Assembly (NCBI RefSeq): GCF_900112065.1
Contig: NZ_FOKE01000007.1
Location: forward strand, 62,001 to 126,000
DNA length: 64,000 bases
Direction: 5' to 3'
From: Cohnella sp. OV330
GTDB taxonomy: Bacteria; Bacillota; Bacilli; Paenibacillales; Paenibacillaceae
Each line of letters starts with the position of its first letter. The stretch's first letter is position 1. Positions 25,456-34,442 of the stretch are shown piece after piece. The position numbers and the translations under genes were made by a program. The notes below the pieces were generated by a model that saw only the letters and a program-made list of their open reading frames with translations, made no database searches and was not told the origin of the DNA.

Positions 25456-27078
25456 TCAGCGAGGCTCCTCCCGGGCCGAGAGGTCGCGGAAGTCCCGAGG
25501 CGACATGCCGGCATGCTTTTTGAACAACAGGCTGAAGTAGTTCGGATCGGCGTACCCGACTTGGCCGGCGATCTCGTAAAACTTGAGCGGCGTCGTCCGG
25601 AGCAGCGTCTTGGCCTTGTCCATACGCACCCGAGTCAAATATTCGACGAACGTCTCGCCGGTGTGCTGCTTGAACATCTGGCTGAAGTAGCTCGTGCTCA
25701 TCAGGACGTGCCTGCATATTTCCTGCAGAGTCAGCTTGTCGCTCGCGTAATTGGCTTCGATATAGGCCGTCGCCTTGCCGATCTGCTCGCGAATGAACCG
25801 GTTGCGGCTGCTCGCCGCCGCCTCCATCATCGCGGAGACGATCTCCTTGAGCCAGCGCTCGATCTCGTCGAGCGTCTTGAACTTGTAGACGTCGGTCAGC
25901 CAGAGCGGGAGCGCCTCCGAGCCGCTCCGGATCCCCATCTCTTGCATGGCGTCGGTCAACGTCAGGACGAGCTTCTGCATATGCAGAAAGCAGGCTTCGA
26001 TCGGCAGCCGAGAACTTTTAAGCTCGCGTACGCTGTCTTCGATCTGCGCGTAAGCTTCAGCGGAGGAGCTTGTCCGCACCGCTGCGGCAAGGCGGCGGCA
26101 CCCGTCGTCCGGCGAAGGCGCAGCGGCCGGCTCGCCCTCCAGGTCGGCGATGCCCAGTACGCGGTTTTTGCCCATCAGGAAGCGGTAGTCCAGCGCCGAC
26201 AGCGCCCCGCGGTACGACTGCGGCAGCTGCTCCGCCGAAGCGCAAGGCCTGCCGATGCCGACGGTAAGCGTAAAGCCGAGGAACCGGTCCACGTGGTGCC
26301 TCAACGCCTCGGCGATGCCGAAGGCCTGCTCGTAGAGCGCGCTCTCGTCCTCGTGGCCGAACAGGACGGCGACCATGCGTTCCTCTCGCGTGCGGAACAG
26401 CAGGACGTCTTCTCGGTCCTGGACCGTTTCTTCAAATATATTGAAGGCGGCGAAGCGAAGAAACTCCGCGTCGTGCGCGTCGCTGAAGTGGGTCTCCCGA
26501 TCGCCGAAGTCGTCGATGTCCGCGGCCAGCGCGAGATAGGGCGGAGAGGCCGCAGGAATGCCGAAGTAGGCGAATCGCTCCTCGATCTCCGGACGGGAGA
26601 GGCCGAGCGCGACGAGCCGCTCCAGAAAACGCTCCTTGAGCAGCGGCAGGCTCTGATGCAGCTGGCTATGCAGGCGGGTAAGGTCCTCGCGGCGCTGCGT
26701 CTCCTGGTCCATTTCGCCGCGGATCTTGTCCAGCAGCGCCCGGATTTCCGCCGCCGTGATGGGCTTCAGGATGAAGTCGGACACCTTCAGCCGGATCGCC
26801 TGCTGCGCGTATTCGAACTGATCGTAGCCGGTCAGGATCAACACTTTGATATAAGGATAGTTGGCGGCGATAAGGCCGGTCAGCTCTAGTCCGTCCATAA
26901 AGGGCATGCTGATGTCGGAGATGACGAGATCCGGCTTCGCGTCCTCGATCGCGTCCCAGGCTTCCCGGCCGTTGGCGAAGTCGCCGACGAGCGCAAAGCC
27001 GTGCTTCTGCCAATCGATCGTGTTTTTCAAGCCGTCGCGGACGACGGCCTCGTCGTCGACGAGGATGACTTTGTACAT
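25456..27078 (-). CDS. YesN-type response regulator (receiver + AraC)
   Basis: 540 residues. Receiver domain (VILVDDEAVVRDGL; D8/D9, phospho-acceptor D55 in SDISMPF, Lys in ILKPIT) followed by a variable middle region and an AraC double helix-turn-helix at the C-terminus (SYFSQMFKQHTGETFVEYL, NYFSLLFKKHAGMSPRDF). ATG at 27078 with GGGAG upstream. First gene of the sensor operon; its probable targets are the binding-protein and permease genes further along the same strand. Confidence 0.88.
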   Translation of the reverse strand: MYKVILVDDEAVVRDGLKNTIDWQKHGFALVGDFANGREAWDAIEDAKPDLVISDISMPFMDGLELTGLIAANYPYIKVLILTGYDQFEYAQQAIRLKVSDFILKPITAAEIRALLDKIRGEMDQETQRREDLTRLHSQLHQSLPLLKERFLERLVALGLSRPEIEERFAYFGIPAASPPYLALAADIDDFGDRETHFSDAHDAEFLRFAAFNIFEETVQDREDVLLFRTREERMVAVLFGHEDESALYEQAFGIAEALRHHVDRFLGFTLTVGIGRPCASAEQLPQSYRGALSALDYRFLMGKNRVLGIADLEGEPAAAPSPDDGCRRLAAAVRTSSSAEAYAQIEDSVRELKSSRLPIEACFLHMQKLVLTLTDAMQEMGIRSGSEALPLWLTDVYKFKTLDEIERWLKEIVSAMMEAAASSRNRFIREQIGKATAYIEANYASDKLTLQEICRHVLMSTSYFSQMFKQHTGETFVEYLTRVRMDKAKTLLRTTPLKFYEIAGQVGYADPNYFSLLFKKHAGMSPRDFRDLSAREEPR

Positions 27079-27253
27079 GGCGCGTTCGCTCCCTCTCTTG
27101 AATCCTCGCTCTCATCATAAATCGAAGCGCTGCCGGACGAAGGGGTAAAAATCTACAATGAAGGGTAAATAATCGCCTTTCGGGGGCGCGGTCGCGGCGC
27201 TGTGGCGCAAAATGCCGCCGTCGTGTTATCATTTGGATAATAGCGCGAGCGCG

Positions 27254-27300
27254 GCGAAGCACGCCCCCGGACGACGGTCCTCCGTCAGCCGGGGGTTCGC
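27254..27300 (+). other. Long stem-loop in the topB leader
   Basis: GCGAA...TTCGC, CCCCCGG (27264-27270) with CCGGGGG (27289-27295) and an inner GACGG/CCGTC helix stack into one long hairpin ending about 40 bases before the topB start. There is no T-run behind it, so it is more likely a leader structure than a terminator. Confidence 0.5.
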
Positions 27301-27340
27301 TATGCGCATATACGATCGCCATGCGGGAGGGAGAGCGCCG

Positions 27341-29839
27341 TTGAAGACCCTGGTCATCGCGGAGAAGCCGGACATGGGCCGCAATATCGCCGCCGTCATC
27401 GAGCCGAAGGCCCAGAACAGACGCTCCTACCTTGAAGGAGAACATTATATTATCACGTGGGCCATCGGCCACCTGATCGGCCTCGCGGAGCCGGACCTGT
27501 ACGACGAGAAATATAAAAAGTGGCGGCTCGGCGATCTGCCGATCATCCCCGACCGGTTCAAGCTGCTGCCCAATCCGCGGACGAAGGATCAGCTCGAGAC
27601 GATCCGCGAGGTGGCGAAGCGCTGCGATCGCCTGGTCAATGCTTGCGACGCCGGGCGAGAAGGCCAGCATATTTTTTCGCTGATCCAGCGGCATCTCGGG
27701 CTGTCGCAGCCGGTCAAGCGGCTGTGGATCTCGGACCTCACGGCGGAGACGATCCGCAAGGGCTTCGCCGAACTCAAGGACGGGTCCGAATACGAGAATC
27801 TGACCCGTGCGGCCCGGGCGCGCAGCGAAGCCGATTGGCTCATCGGCATGAACGGCTCGCGCGCGTTCACGACGCGGCACAACGAGCTGCTGTCCGTCGG
27901 CCGGGTCCAGACGCCGGTGCTGGCGCTTATCTACGATCGCCAGGTACAGATCGAATCGTTCGACTCGCTCAAGTTCTACGAGGTGTCGGCGCAGTTCGCG
28001 CAGGGCGAGACCGAATACCGCGGACTGTGGCAGGGCGATCGGATCTCGGACGGCGACAAGGCGACAGCGATCGCGGATAAGGTGCGGGGCAAAGAGGGAC
28101 GAATCGCGAGCTATGAAGTAAAGGATACGAAGGAGTATCCTTGGCGGCTGTACGATTTGACGCTGCTGCAGCGCGAGGCGAACGGCAAGCTCGGCTTTTC
28201 CGCCAAGAAGACGCTTGACGTCGCGCAGGCGCTGTACGAAAAGCATAAGGTCATCACGTATCCGCGGACCAACTCCAATTACGTGAACAATGAGAACATC
28301 CCGGAGATGCACAAGGCATTGGACGCGCTGCGTGGGACGGAGTTCGAGGCGATCGCGGCGGGGGGCAACAAGCGGCTCGTACACACCGGCAACAAGGGCG
28401 TCTGCAACCCGGCGAAGGTCGAGGACCACCATGCGATCATGCCGACGGCCAAGAAGGCGGGGGCGCTGTCGCCGGACGAACGCAAGCTTTACGACATGAT
28501 CGTGCGCCGGTTCGTCTCGCACTTCTACCCGCCGGCGGAGTTCAAGGTGCACACGGTGCTCACTGAAGTATCGGGAGAGACGTTCAAGACGACGGTCAAG
28601 CAGATGATCGCCAAGGGATGGAAGGTCGTCTACGAAGACGCCGGGGGCGGCGCTGCGTCCGGCGGAGGCGCGAAAAAAGGGAAATCGGATGCGCCTTCGG
28701 CCGGCAAGGACGACGATGCGGAGTCCGAGCGCGGCGAAGAGGTGGAGACGAGCGGGGATTTCTCGCTGCGGGCGGAGGCGCCGGTGCAGTGCGTCGAAGC
28801 CGAGGCCAAGGAGAAGGAGACGCAGCCGCCGAAGCCGTACACCGAAGGAACGCTGCTGAAGGCGATGGAGAGCGCGGGCAAGCAGATCGAGGACGAGGAG
28901 CTGCGCGACGCGATGAAGGATTCGGGGCTTGGCACGCCTGCGACCCGCGCGGCGACGATCGAACGGCTGAAGCAGGTCGGCTATGTGGACATGCAGGGCA
29001 AGCGCATCGTCATCACGCAGAAGGGAAGATCGGCGATTCAACTGATCCGCGGCGCCGGCGTCGAGCTGCTCGCATCGCCGGAGATGACGGGACAGTGGGA
29101 GCGGCGTCTTGCAGAGATCTCGCGCGGACAAGCCTCGGCCGACGTATTTATGGCCAACGTTCAGAAGTTCACGCGGCTTATCGTGGACAAGGTACGCGTC
29201 CAGCGGCCGGCGACGAAGGAGGCGTTCGCGAAGCCCGAGCCGGCTGCGGGCCGCGGGCGCGGCAAGGGCAAGGCCGCCGGCGATGGCGAAGCGGCAAAGG
29301 GGCCGCGCGGCCGGGCCAAGGGCGGCGCCCAGGCCGAAGGCGGCGAGAGCGCCGATGGCGCATCGGCGCGCACCCGTGCTAAGGTCGCGGGGAGCAAGCG
29401 CGCCGAAGGCGCAGGGAGCGAAGCGGCCGCGGGACGTTCGCCGCGCGCGAAGAGCGGAGCGGCCGCGACGGGTACCAGGTCGCGCGCGGCCGCTTCCGGC
29501 CCGGCGTCGACGACTATGCCTACGTCAGGTGGGACCGCCGAACCGGCCGCTCCGCCTGCTCCCCGGCCCGCCGTCATCGCCAAATGTCCCCGTCCAGGCT
29601 GCGACGGCTCCATTTTCATGGGTCGCAAAGGCTACGGCTGCAGCGCGTACAAGTCCGGCTGCGGTTTCGTCGTCTGGCGAGACAGTTTCGGACTGACGCT
29701 GGACGACCGGCTCGCAGCCGAGCTGATCCGTTCTGGCCGCACGTCCAAGGTTAGCGTGCGGGACGAAGCCGGCTCGATGCGCGAAGCGCGAATCGTGCTG
29801 GCCGATCCGTCCACCGGCAGGCTGGAGATCGAAGACTAA
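27341..29839 (+). CDS. topB: DNA topoisomerase III
   Basis: 832 residues, type IA. TOPRIM domain with LVIAEKPDMGRN and ACDAGREGQHIF, and active-site Tyr307 in TYPRTNSNYV. A Gly-rich acidic insert lies near residues 434-474. A long Ala/Gly/Arg/Lys-rich, probably disordered linker (about 625-745) precedes a C-terminal four-Cys zinc ribbon (CPRPGCDGS ... YGCSAYKSGCGF). It resolves single-stranded crossings during replication and recombination. The start is TTG at 27341, preceded by GGGAGGGAG; an in-frame ATG 39 bases upstream has no such site. A large hairpin lies in the leader. Confidence 0.92.
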   Translation: MKTLVIAEKPDMGRNIAAVIEPKAQNRRSYLEGEHYIITWAIGHLIGLAEPDLYDEKYKKWRLGDLPIIPDRFKLLPNPRTKDQLETIREVAKRCDRLVNACDAGREGQHIFSLIQRHLGLSQPVKRLWISDLTAETIRKGFAELKDGSEYENLTRAARARSEADWLIGMNGSRAFTTRHNELLSVGRVQTPVLALIYDRQVQIESFDSLKFYEVSAQFAQGETEYRGLWQGDRISDGDKATAIADKVRGKEGRIASYEVKDTKEYPWRLYDLTLLQREANGKLGFSAKKTLDVAQALYEKHKVITYPRTNSNYVNNENIPEMHKALDALRGTEFEAIAAGGNKRLVHTGNKGVCNPAKVEDHHAIMPTAKKAGALSPDERKLYDMIVRRFVSHFYPPAEFKVHTVLTEVSGETFKTTVKQMIAKGWKVVYEDAGGGAASGGGAKKGKSDAPSAGKDDDAESERGEEVETSGDFSLRAEAPVQCVEAEAKEKETQPPKPYTEGTLLKAMESAGKQIEDEELRDAMKDSGLGTPATRAATIERLKQVGYVDMQGKRIVITQKGRSAIQLIRGAGVELLASPEMTGQWERRLAEISRGQASADVFMANVQKFTRLIVDKVRVQRPATKEAFAKPEPAAGRGRGKGKAAGDGEAAKGPRGRAKGGAQAEGGESADGASARTRAKVAGSKRAEGAGSEAAAGRSPRAKSGAAATGTRSRAAASGPASTTMPTSGGTAEPAAPPAPRPAVIAKCPRPGCDGSIFMGRKGYGCSAYKSGCGFVVWRDSFGLTLDDRLAAELIRSGRTSKVSVRDEAGSMREARIVLADPSTGRLEIED

Positions 29840-29929
29840 TTCGAATCTGCCCCGAGATACGTGGCATACGCGGCGGAAACCGCATATCTTTCAAATCTAT
29901 CGCGAGCTCAATCCATTGGAGGTAAGAAA

Positions 29930-30322
29930 ATGTTACTCAAAAAGTACGTCGGCATCGGCGCCATTGTCGCCGGCCTGGCCGTGGCATTCGGCGCGTTCGG
30001 CGCCCATTCGCTCAAAGAGACGTTGTCCGAGCATTACTTGGAGGTTTTCGAGACCGGCGTGCGCTATCAGATGTACCATGGTCTCGGCATTTTGCTGGTG
30101 GCGTTGCTGTCCGAACGGCTCCCGTCGGCGCTGAAGCTGTTGCGCTGGTCCGCACGTCTGCTTTTGATCGGCACCGTATTGTTTTCCGGCAGCCTGTACA
30201 TTTTGGCCCTTAGCGGCATCGACTGGCTGGGCGCGATTACGCCGCTCGGGGGCGTCGCTTTCCTGGCCGGCTGGGCATGTCTCGCGGTCGCAGCGTTCAA
30301 AGGCGGACGAGGCGCGGCCTGA
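29930..30322 (+). CDS. DUF423 family small membrane protein (YwdK-like)
   Basis: 130 residues, about four transmembrane helices. The family motifs AFGAFGAHSLK, VRYQMYHGLGIL, LFSGSLYILALSG and ITPLGGVAFLAGW are all present. Start ATG at 29930 with GGAGG eight bases upstream. The family is widespread and its function is unknown. It sits alone between topB and the cyclic-di-GMP gene. Confidence 0.88.
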   Translation: MLLKKYVGIGAIVAGLAVAFGAFGAHSLKETLSEHYLEVFETGVRYQMYHGLGILLVALLSERLPSALKLLRWSARLLLIGTVLFSGSLYILALSGIDWLGAITPLGGVAFLAGWACLAVAAFKGGRGAA

Positions 30323-30465
30323 ATCGCCGAAAAATCGACCGTTAAATAAGGGGACACCGCTTTCTTCTATGGAATAATGCTGTACGATTGGAAAGTTTGC
30401 ACTATAATGAAACCTATAGATAGCTGCAAGCGGTCGATCTTCCATAGAGAAAGAAGGGGCGCATC

Positions 30466-32292
30466 ATGGATCATTGGAGCGCGGCTGCGCTCGCGGCGGC
30501 CGTCATGGCGGCGCTGCTGCTCGGTACCTCCGCCGTCTTTCTCGTACTCCTTCGGCGCGAGCGGCAGCGCTCGCGAACGATCGCAGGCGCCGTCGATTCC
30601 GATTGGATCAACCTGCTGCGGGAGAGCCCGATCTCGCTCACGATTATTAACAGCAACGGCATCGTAGAGAATATCAGCAGGCAGCTCCTCCCTTTGCTGG
30701 GCACCTCCTCGGACCGCGTGTTCGGCCTTCATTTCCGGGACATCATCCATGCGGATTCGGCCGGTCAGGCCGCTTCCATCTTCGCCCGCACGCTGCGCGG
30801 CGAGAAATGCGTCGAAGACGTCAAGCTGCTGCGCGCGGACGGAGAGGCCATCGAGGCCCATGTCGAGACGAGTCCTTATATGCGGGAAGGCGCGATCGCG
30901 GGCATCGTCGTTTTCACCCAAGACCAAAGCGATCAAAAACGCTCGATGGAGCGGATCCGCTATATGGCCTATTACGACGATATGACGGGCTTGCCGAATC
31001 GCCGGTTTTTCATGAACAGGCTGACGGAGCGGCTGCACGCCGCAGCCCAGTCGGAGAACCGCGTCGCCGTTTGGTATATGGACATCGATCGCTTCAAACT
31101 GATCAACGCGTCCTACGGCCGTGATTACGGCGACATGCTGCTGCTTCAGGTCGCGGAGCGGTTGACGCGTTGGTTCCCCGATTCGTCCAATATCGCCCGC
31201 GTCGAGGGCGACGAGTTCGTCGGCATGTTCGCGGACTTCGAGCGGGAAGACCAGGCGATCCGGCAGATCGAAGGGTTGATGAAGCAGTTCGAGACGCCGT
31301 TCGAACTTGGCGGCGTCACCGTTCACGTGACCGTCAGCGTCGGTCTCGCCACCTGCAGCTCCGATTACCCCGATGCGAACGCGCTGCTCAAGCGGGCCGA
31401 TACGGCCCTGCACCGGCTGAAGGAAAACGGACGCAACGGCTGCCTGCTGTACGACCCGGCCTTCGAGCATACGGCGATCAACAAGCTGACGCTCCAGCAC
31501 GAGCTGATGGAGGCGATGAGCCGCCGTCAATTCCTGCTGTACTATCAGCCTCAATACGATCTTCGAAGCGGCAGGCTGGTCGGCTTCGAAGCGCTGATCC
31601 GGTGGCGGCATCCCGAGCGCGGGATGGTGCCTCCGTCCCATTTCATTCCGGCGGCCGAGGAGAGCGGGCTGATCATGGCGCTCGGCGACTGGGTGCTGCT
31701 CGAGGCATGCAGGCAGAGCCGCGCCTGGCAGCGCGCGGGCCTTCCCGCCTATCCGATATCCGTCAATCTGTCGATCCGGCAGTTCGCTCAGCCGAATCTG
31801 GTCGGTCGAATTGCCGAGATTCTGGACGAGACGGGGCTGGCGGCTCCTTATCTGAAGCTCGAGATTACGGAGAGCATCGCCATGGACGTCGAGAGAGCGA
31901 CCGCGATTCTCGAATCGCTCAGCGACCTTGGCGTCGGCATCAGCGTGGACGATTTCGGCACGGGTTACAGCTCGTTCAGCTATCTCAAGCGGCTGCCTAT
32001 CGACAGCCTGAAAATCGATCGCTCGTTCGTGCGGGACATTCATCAGGATCCCAACGACAGGGCGATCGTCGCCGCGATCATCGCCATGGCGCACAATCTG
32101 CAGATCGGCGTCATCGCCGAAGGCGTGGAGACCGAAGAACAAGTGCTGTTCCTGCAGGAGCATGCTTGCGACGAGATGCAAGGGTACTACGGGAGTCCGC
32201 CGCTTCCCGCCGAAGAGGCGGGCGCCATGCTGAATCGCGATCACGGCTTATCCATATCGGACTTGCACAACAACAACGCCGCGGCCCTTTGA
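30466..32292 (+). CDS. PAS-GGDEF-EAL cyclic-di-GMP protein
   Basis: 608 residues. One N-terminal transmembrane helix, PAS domain (about 50-150), GGDEF domain (about 165-330) and EAL domain (about 345-600). The GGDEF signature is EGDEF (247-251), altered at its first residue, so cyclase activity is uncertain. The EAL domain keeps its catalytic set: EAL at 375, the NLSIRQF Asn, EITES, DDFGTGYSS, LKIDRSF Lys, and the AEGVET Glu. It is therefore probably an active phosphodiesterase. ATG with AAGAAGGGG upstream; a TATAAT lies at 30403. The terminator begins inside its last codons. It complements two HD-GYP genes in this window. Confidence 0.9.
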   Translation: MDHWSAAALAAAVMAALLLGTSAVFLVLLRRERQRSRTIAGAVDSDWINLLRESPISLTIINSNGIVENISRQLLPLLGTSSDRVFGLHFRDIIHADSAGQAASIFARTLRGEKCVEDVKLLRADGEAIEAHVETSPYMREGAIAGIVVFTQDQSDQKRSMERIRYMAYYDDMTGLPNRRFFMNRLTERLHAAAQSENRVAVWYMDIDRFKLINASYGRDYGDMLLLQVAERLTRWFPDSSNIARVEGDEFVGMFADFEREDQAIRQIEGLMKQFETPFELGGVTVHVTVSVGLATCSSDYPDANALLKRADTALHRLKENGRNGCLLYDPAFEHTAINKLTLQHELMEAMSRRQFLLYYQPQYDLRSGRLVGFEALIRWRHPERGMVPPSHFIPAAEESGLIMALGDWVLLEACRQSRAWQRAGLPAYPISVNLSIRQFAQPNLVGRIAEILDETGLAAPYLKLEITESIAMDVERATAILESLSDLGVGISVDDFGTGYSSFSYLKRLPIDSLKIDRSFVRDIHQDPNDRAIVAAIIAMAHNLQIGVIAEGVETEEQVLFLQEHACDEMQGYYGSPPLPAEEAGAMLNRDHGLSISDLHNNNAAAL

Positions 32293-32311
32293 GGGCAGCG
32301 GCGTTCGTTTT
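32276..32311 (+). terminator. Terminator overlapping the end of the GGDEF-EAL gene
   Basis: ACGCCGC pairs with GCGGCGT, with an inner GCCC/GGGC stem spanning the stop codon; a T-rich tail follows. Confidence 0.7.
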
Positions 32312-32326
32312 GTTGCGCGCATATGT

Positions 32327-32749
32327 TCATTCGGCAAAATCGTCGATTTCGTTCAAACGGAAGGAATAGACGCTTTTCTCGTCGACATGGTAGACCGTCA
32401 ACAGCTCGTTGTCGGGATCGAAGTTCACGACCCTGCACGGAACGCTGAGCTTTTCGCCCTTGGCCCGGTTCACCGTAATTCGGATCAAGCGGGAGGTTTT
32501 AATGTAGTCGCGAATTCGCGAGTCGAGCGAATCGGTCAGTACTTGGTGCTTCGTCTTCGCGGACTTTAATTCGCGTTGAATCGTCTCGCCGAGCACGATG
32601 CCGGATTGAATGCGGAAGTCGTCGAAGCCCCCCGCGTTCAAAGACCTCAGCAGCTTCTCCAGCGCTTCCCCGTTCGTGCCTGCCTTCACCAAGATATCTA
32701 CCGAGAATAGATAGGAACGTTCTGAGTTGTCGTCTGAAGCTTTAGTCAT
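32327..32749 (-). CDS. Conserved hypothetical protein, 140 aa
   Basis: Not recognised. The sequence is soluble-looking: a beta/alpha N-terminus (SYLFSVDILVKAGTNGEAL), a central basic helix (LKSAKTKHQVLTDSLDSRI) and a C-terminal beta-rich end (LSVPCRVVNFDPDNELLTVY, YSFRLNEIDDF) that could be a small barrel. GGGGG precedes ATG 32749. It is transcribed convergently with the GGDEF-EAL gene and divergently from the yunC-like gene. Confidence 0.6.
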   Translation of the reverse strand: MTKASDDNSERSYLFSVDILVKAGTNGEALEKLLRSLNAGGFDDFRIQSGIVLGETIQRELKSAKTKHQVLTDSLDSRIRDYIKTSRLIRITVNRAKGEKLSVPCRVVNFDPDNELLTVYHVDEKSVYSFRLNEIDDFAE

Positions 32750-32937
32750 GATTGGCCCCCTATCTAATAGCAGTTTATATCCCGAGGATCAGGTTTGCTA
32801 GGAATAATATATCATGAATGCAAGGCTCGACAAAGTATTATTTTGGGTACTGGCCTATGCCCTGATAGGTCTAAGGTAGCATATGCTGAAATCAGAAATC
32901 CCGCGCTCCTCATGGTTTCCGTTGGAGGTGAACGATT

Positions 32938-33264
32938 ATGATCAAACTCGTGCCGATCGTCATCGAAGGTTATACCGCTCTCGGGGTCGAGGTGCTGCTT
33001 CCCAAAACGACGCTGCTGGCGGTCACGGCTGGAGACGGTTACATTATGTGCGGCGCCTTGGATGTCGCCTTGCTCAACGATAAGCTGAAGGATCGAGCCA
33101 TCCTCGCAGGCCGGGCTGTCGGCGTAAAGACGCTCGATCAGCTGCTGGACGCGCCGCTGGAATCCGTCACCTATGAAGCCGAACGTGCCGGCATCGTACC
33201 CGGCATGAAGGGCCGTGCGGCCGTCGCGCTCATGGCCTCGCTGTCGGCGCAAAGGGAAGGCTAG
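32938..33264 (+). CDS. yunC: YunC-like DUF1805 protein
   Basis: 108 residues. GYTALGVEVLLPKTTLLAV, GYIMCGALDVALLNDKL and RAGIVPGMKGRAAV match the DUF1805/YunC family. Function unknown. GGAGG nine bases before ATG 32938. In B. subtilis it adjoins yunD; here the yunD-like gene is about 18 kb away. A perfect 16-bp hairpin follows. Confidence 0.8.
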   Translation: MIKLVPIVIEGYTALGVEVLLPKTTLLAVTAGDGYIMCGALDVALLNDKLKDRAILAGRAVGVKTLDQLLDAPLESVTYEAERAGIVPGMKGRAAVALMASLSAQREG

Positions 33265-33275
33265 GCCGATCGAAG

Positions 33276-33310
33276 CCAAATGCGGTTACTCGGAGAGTAA
33301 CCGCATTTGG
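33276..33310. terminator. Perfect 16-bp hairpin between convergent yunC and mtnA
   Basis: CCAAATGCGGTTACTC (33276-33291) and its exact complement (33295-33310) enclose a three-base loop. No T-tract on either strand. Probably a bidirectional transcript end. Confidence 0.6.
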
Positions 33311-33326
33311 TCGATCGTCATGGCGT

Positions 33327-34406
33327 TTATTCGTCGAACAGCTTGCGAAGACCGATGTCGTAGGGCGCGGTGACGATCCCTTTCTCGGTGACGATGGCCG
33401 TCACGAGCTCGCTCGGCGTGATGTCGAAGGCGGGATTGTACACCTTGACGCCTTCGGGAGCCGTCCGCTTGCCGAAGCCTAAGGTCACTTCGTCCGCGTG
33501 ACGCTCTTCGATCGGGATGCTGGCGCCCGTGGGCGTCGACAGGTCGATCGTGGACATCGGACAAGCGACATAAAACGGAATGTTGTGCGCCTTGGCGAGT
33601 ACGGCCACGCCGTACGTACCGATCTTGTTCGCGACGTCGCCGTTCGCCGCGACCCGGTCGGTGCCGACGATGACCGCTTGCACCCACCCTTTGGACATGA
33701 CATGAGCGGCCATGTTGTCGGTGATCAAGGTTACGTCCACGCCGGCTTGCTGCAGCTCGAACGCGGTGAGGCGCGCGCCTTGCAGCACCGGGCGAGTCTC
33801 GTCCGCGTATACCTTAAGCGCGATGCCCTGCTCCAGCGCCAGATAGAAGGGGGCCAGCGCCGTGCCGTACTTGGACGTTGCCAGTCCGCCCGCGTTGCAG
33901 TGGGTGAGCACGCCCATGCCGTCCTGGAACAAGGTGAGCGCGTGCTCGCCGATCCGCCGGTTGGTCTCGATGTCCTCGGCCTGAATCTGTTTCGCTTCGG
34001 CGAGCAGCGCCTCGACGGCTTCGCGCGACGAGGCGACGGTAGAAGCCAGCGCCTTCGCGCGCTCCTTCATGCGGTCGAGCGCCCAGAACAGGTTGACCGC
34101 CGTCGGTCTGGACGTCGCGAGATGCGCGGCGTGGCGGAGCGCTTCGTCGGCCAGCGCCGTCGGAGGTCCCGGGAAGCGCTGCACGCCAAGCACGACGCCG
34201 AATGCGGCGGCGATGCCGATCGCCGGCGCGCCCCGCACCGCTAGATTACGGATGGCGTCCCAAACTTCCTGAACGGTATTCAGGTTTAAATAGATCGTTT
34301 GCTCGGGAAGCTGCCGCTGATCGAGCAGCTCCAGCGTTCCGTCGTTCCACCGGATCGGCTCCAGCACGCCTTTGATCGGGTCCGCCCCATGTTGTATATC
34401 GCTCAT
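33327..34406 (-). CDS. mtnA: S-methyl-5-thioribose-1-phosphate isomerase
   Basis: 359 residues. RGAPAIGIAAAFG, SRPTAVNLFWALDRM, LTHCNAGGLAT (catalytic Cys region), GTDRVAANGDVANKIGTYG (catalytic Asp) and YVACPMSTID are all characteristic of MtnA. It converts methylthioribose-1-phosphate to methylthioribulose-1-phosphate in the methionine salvage pathway. AAGGAG precedes ATG 34406. It follows mtnK by 36 bases on the same strand, the usual order mtnK-mtnA. Confidence 0.94.
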   Translation of the reverse strand: MSDIQHGADPIKGVLEPIRWNDGTLELLDQRQLPEQTIYLNLNTVQEVWDAIRNLAVRGAPAIGIAAAFGVVLGVQRFPGPPTALADEALRHAAHLATSRPTAVNLFWALDRMKERAKALASTVASSREAVEALLAEAKQIQAEDIETNRRIGEHALTLFQDGMGVLTHCNAGGLATSKYGTALAPFYLALEQGIALKVYADETRPVLQGARLTAFELQQAGVDVTLITDNMAAHVMSKGWVQAVIVGTDRVAANGDVANKIGTYGVAVLAKAHNIPFYVACPMSTIDLSTPTGASIPIEERHADEVTLGFGKRTAPEGVKVYNPAFDITPSELVTAIVTEKGIVTAPYDIGLRKLFDE

Positions 34407-34442
34407 CGATCGATCTCCTTACGCTAAGTTAGTATAGACTGT

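Noticed and set aside
27620..27680. TOPRIM motif of TopB as defective (DAG in place of DPD)
   Set aside because: DAGREG occurs in many active plasmid- and chromosome-type topoisomerase III enzymes, so it is not evidence of inactivation.
26666..29131. Very long minus-strand reading frame opposite topB and the response regulator
   Set aside because: Arg/Leu-rich translation, no domain, no ribosome-binding site; a by-product of GC-rich codon use in the real genes.
30367..32244. Long minus-strand reading frame opposite the GGDEF-EAL gene
   Set aside because: No recognisable domain; the plus-strand frame has complete catalytic motifs.
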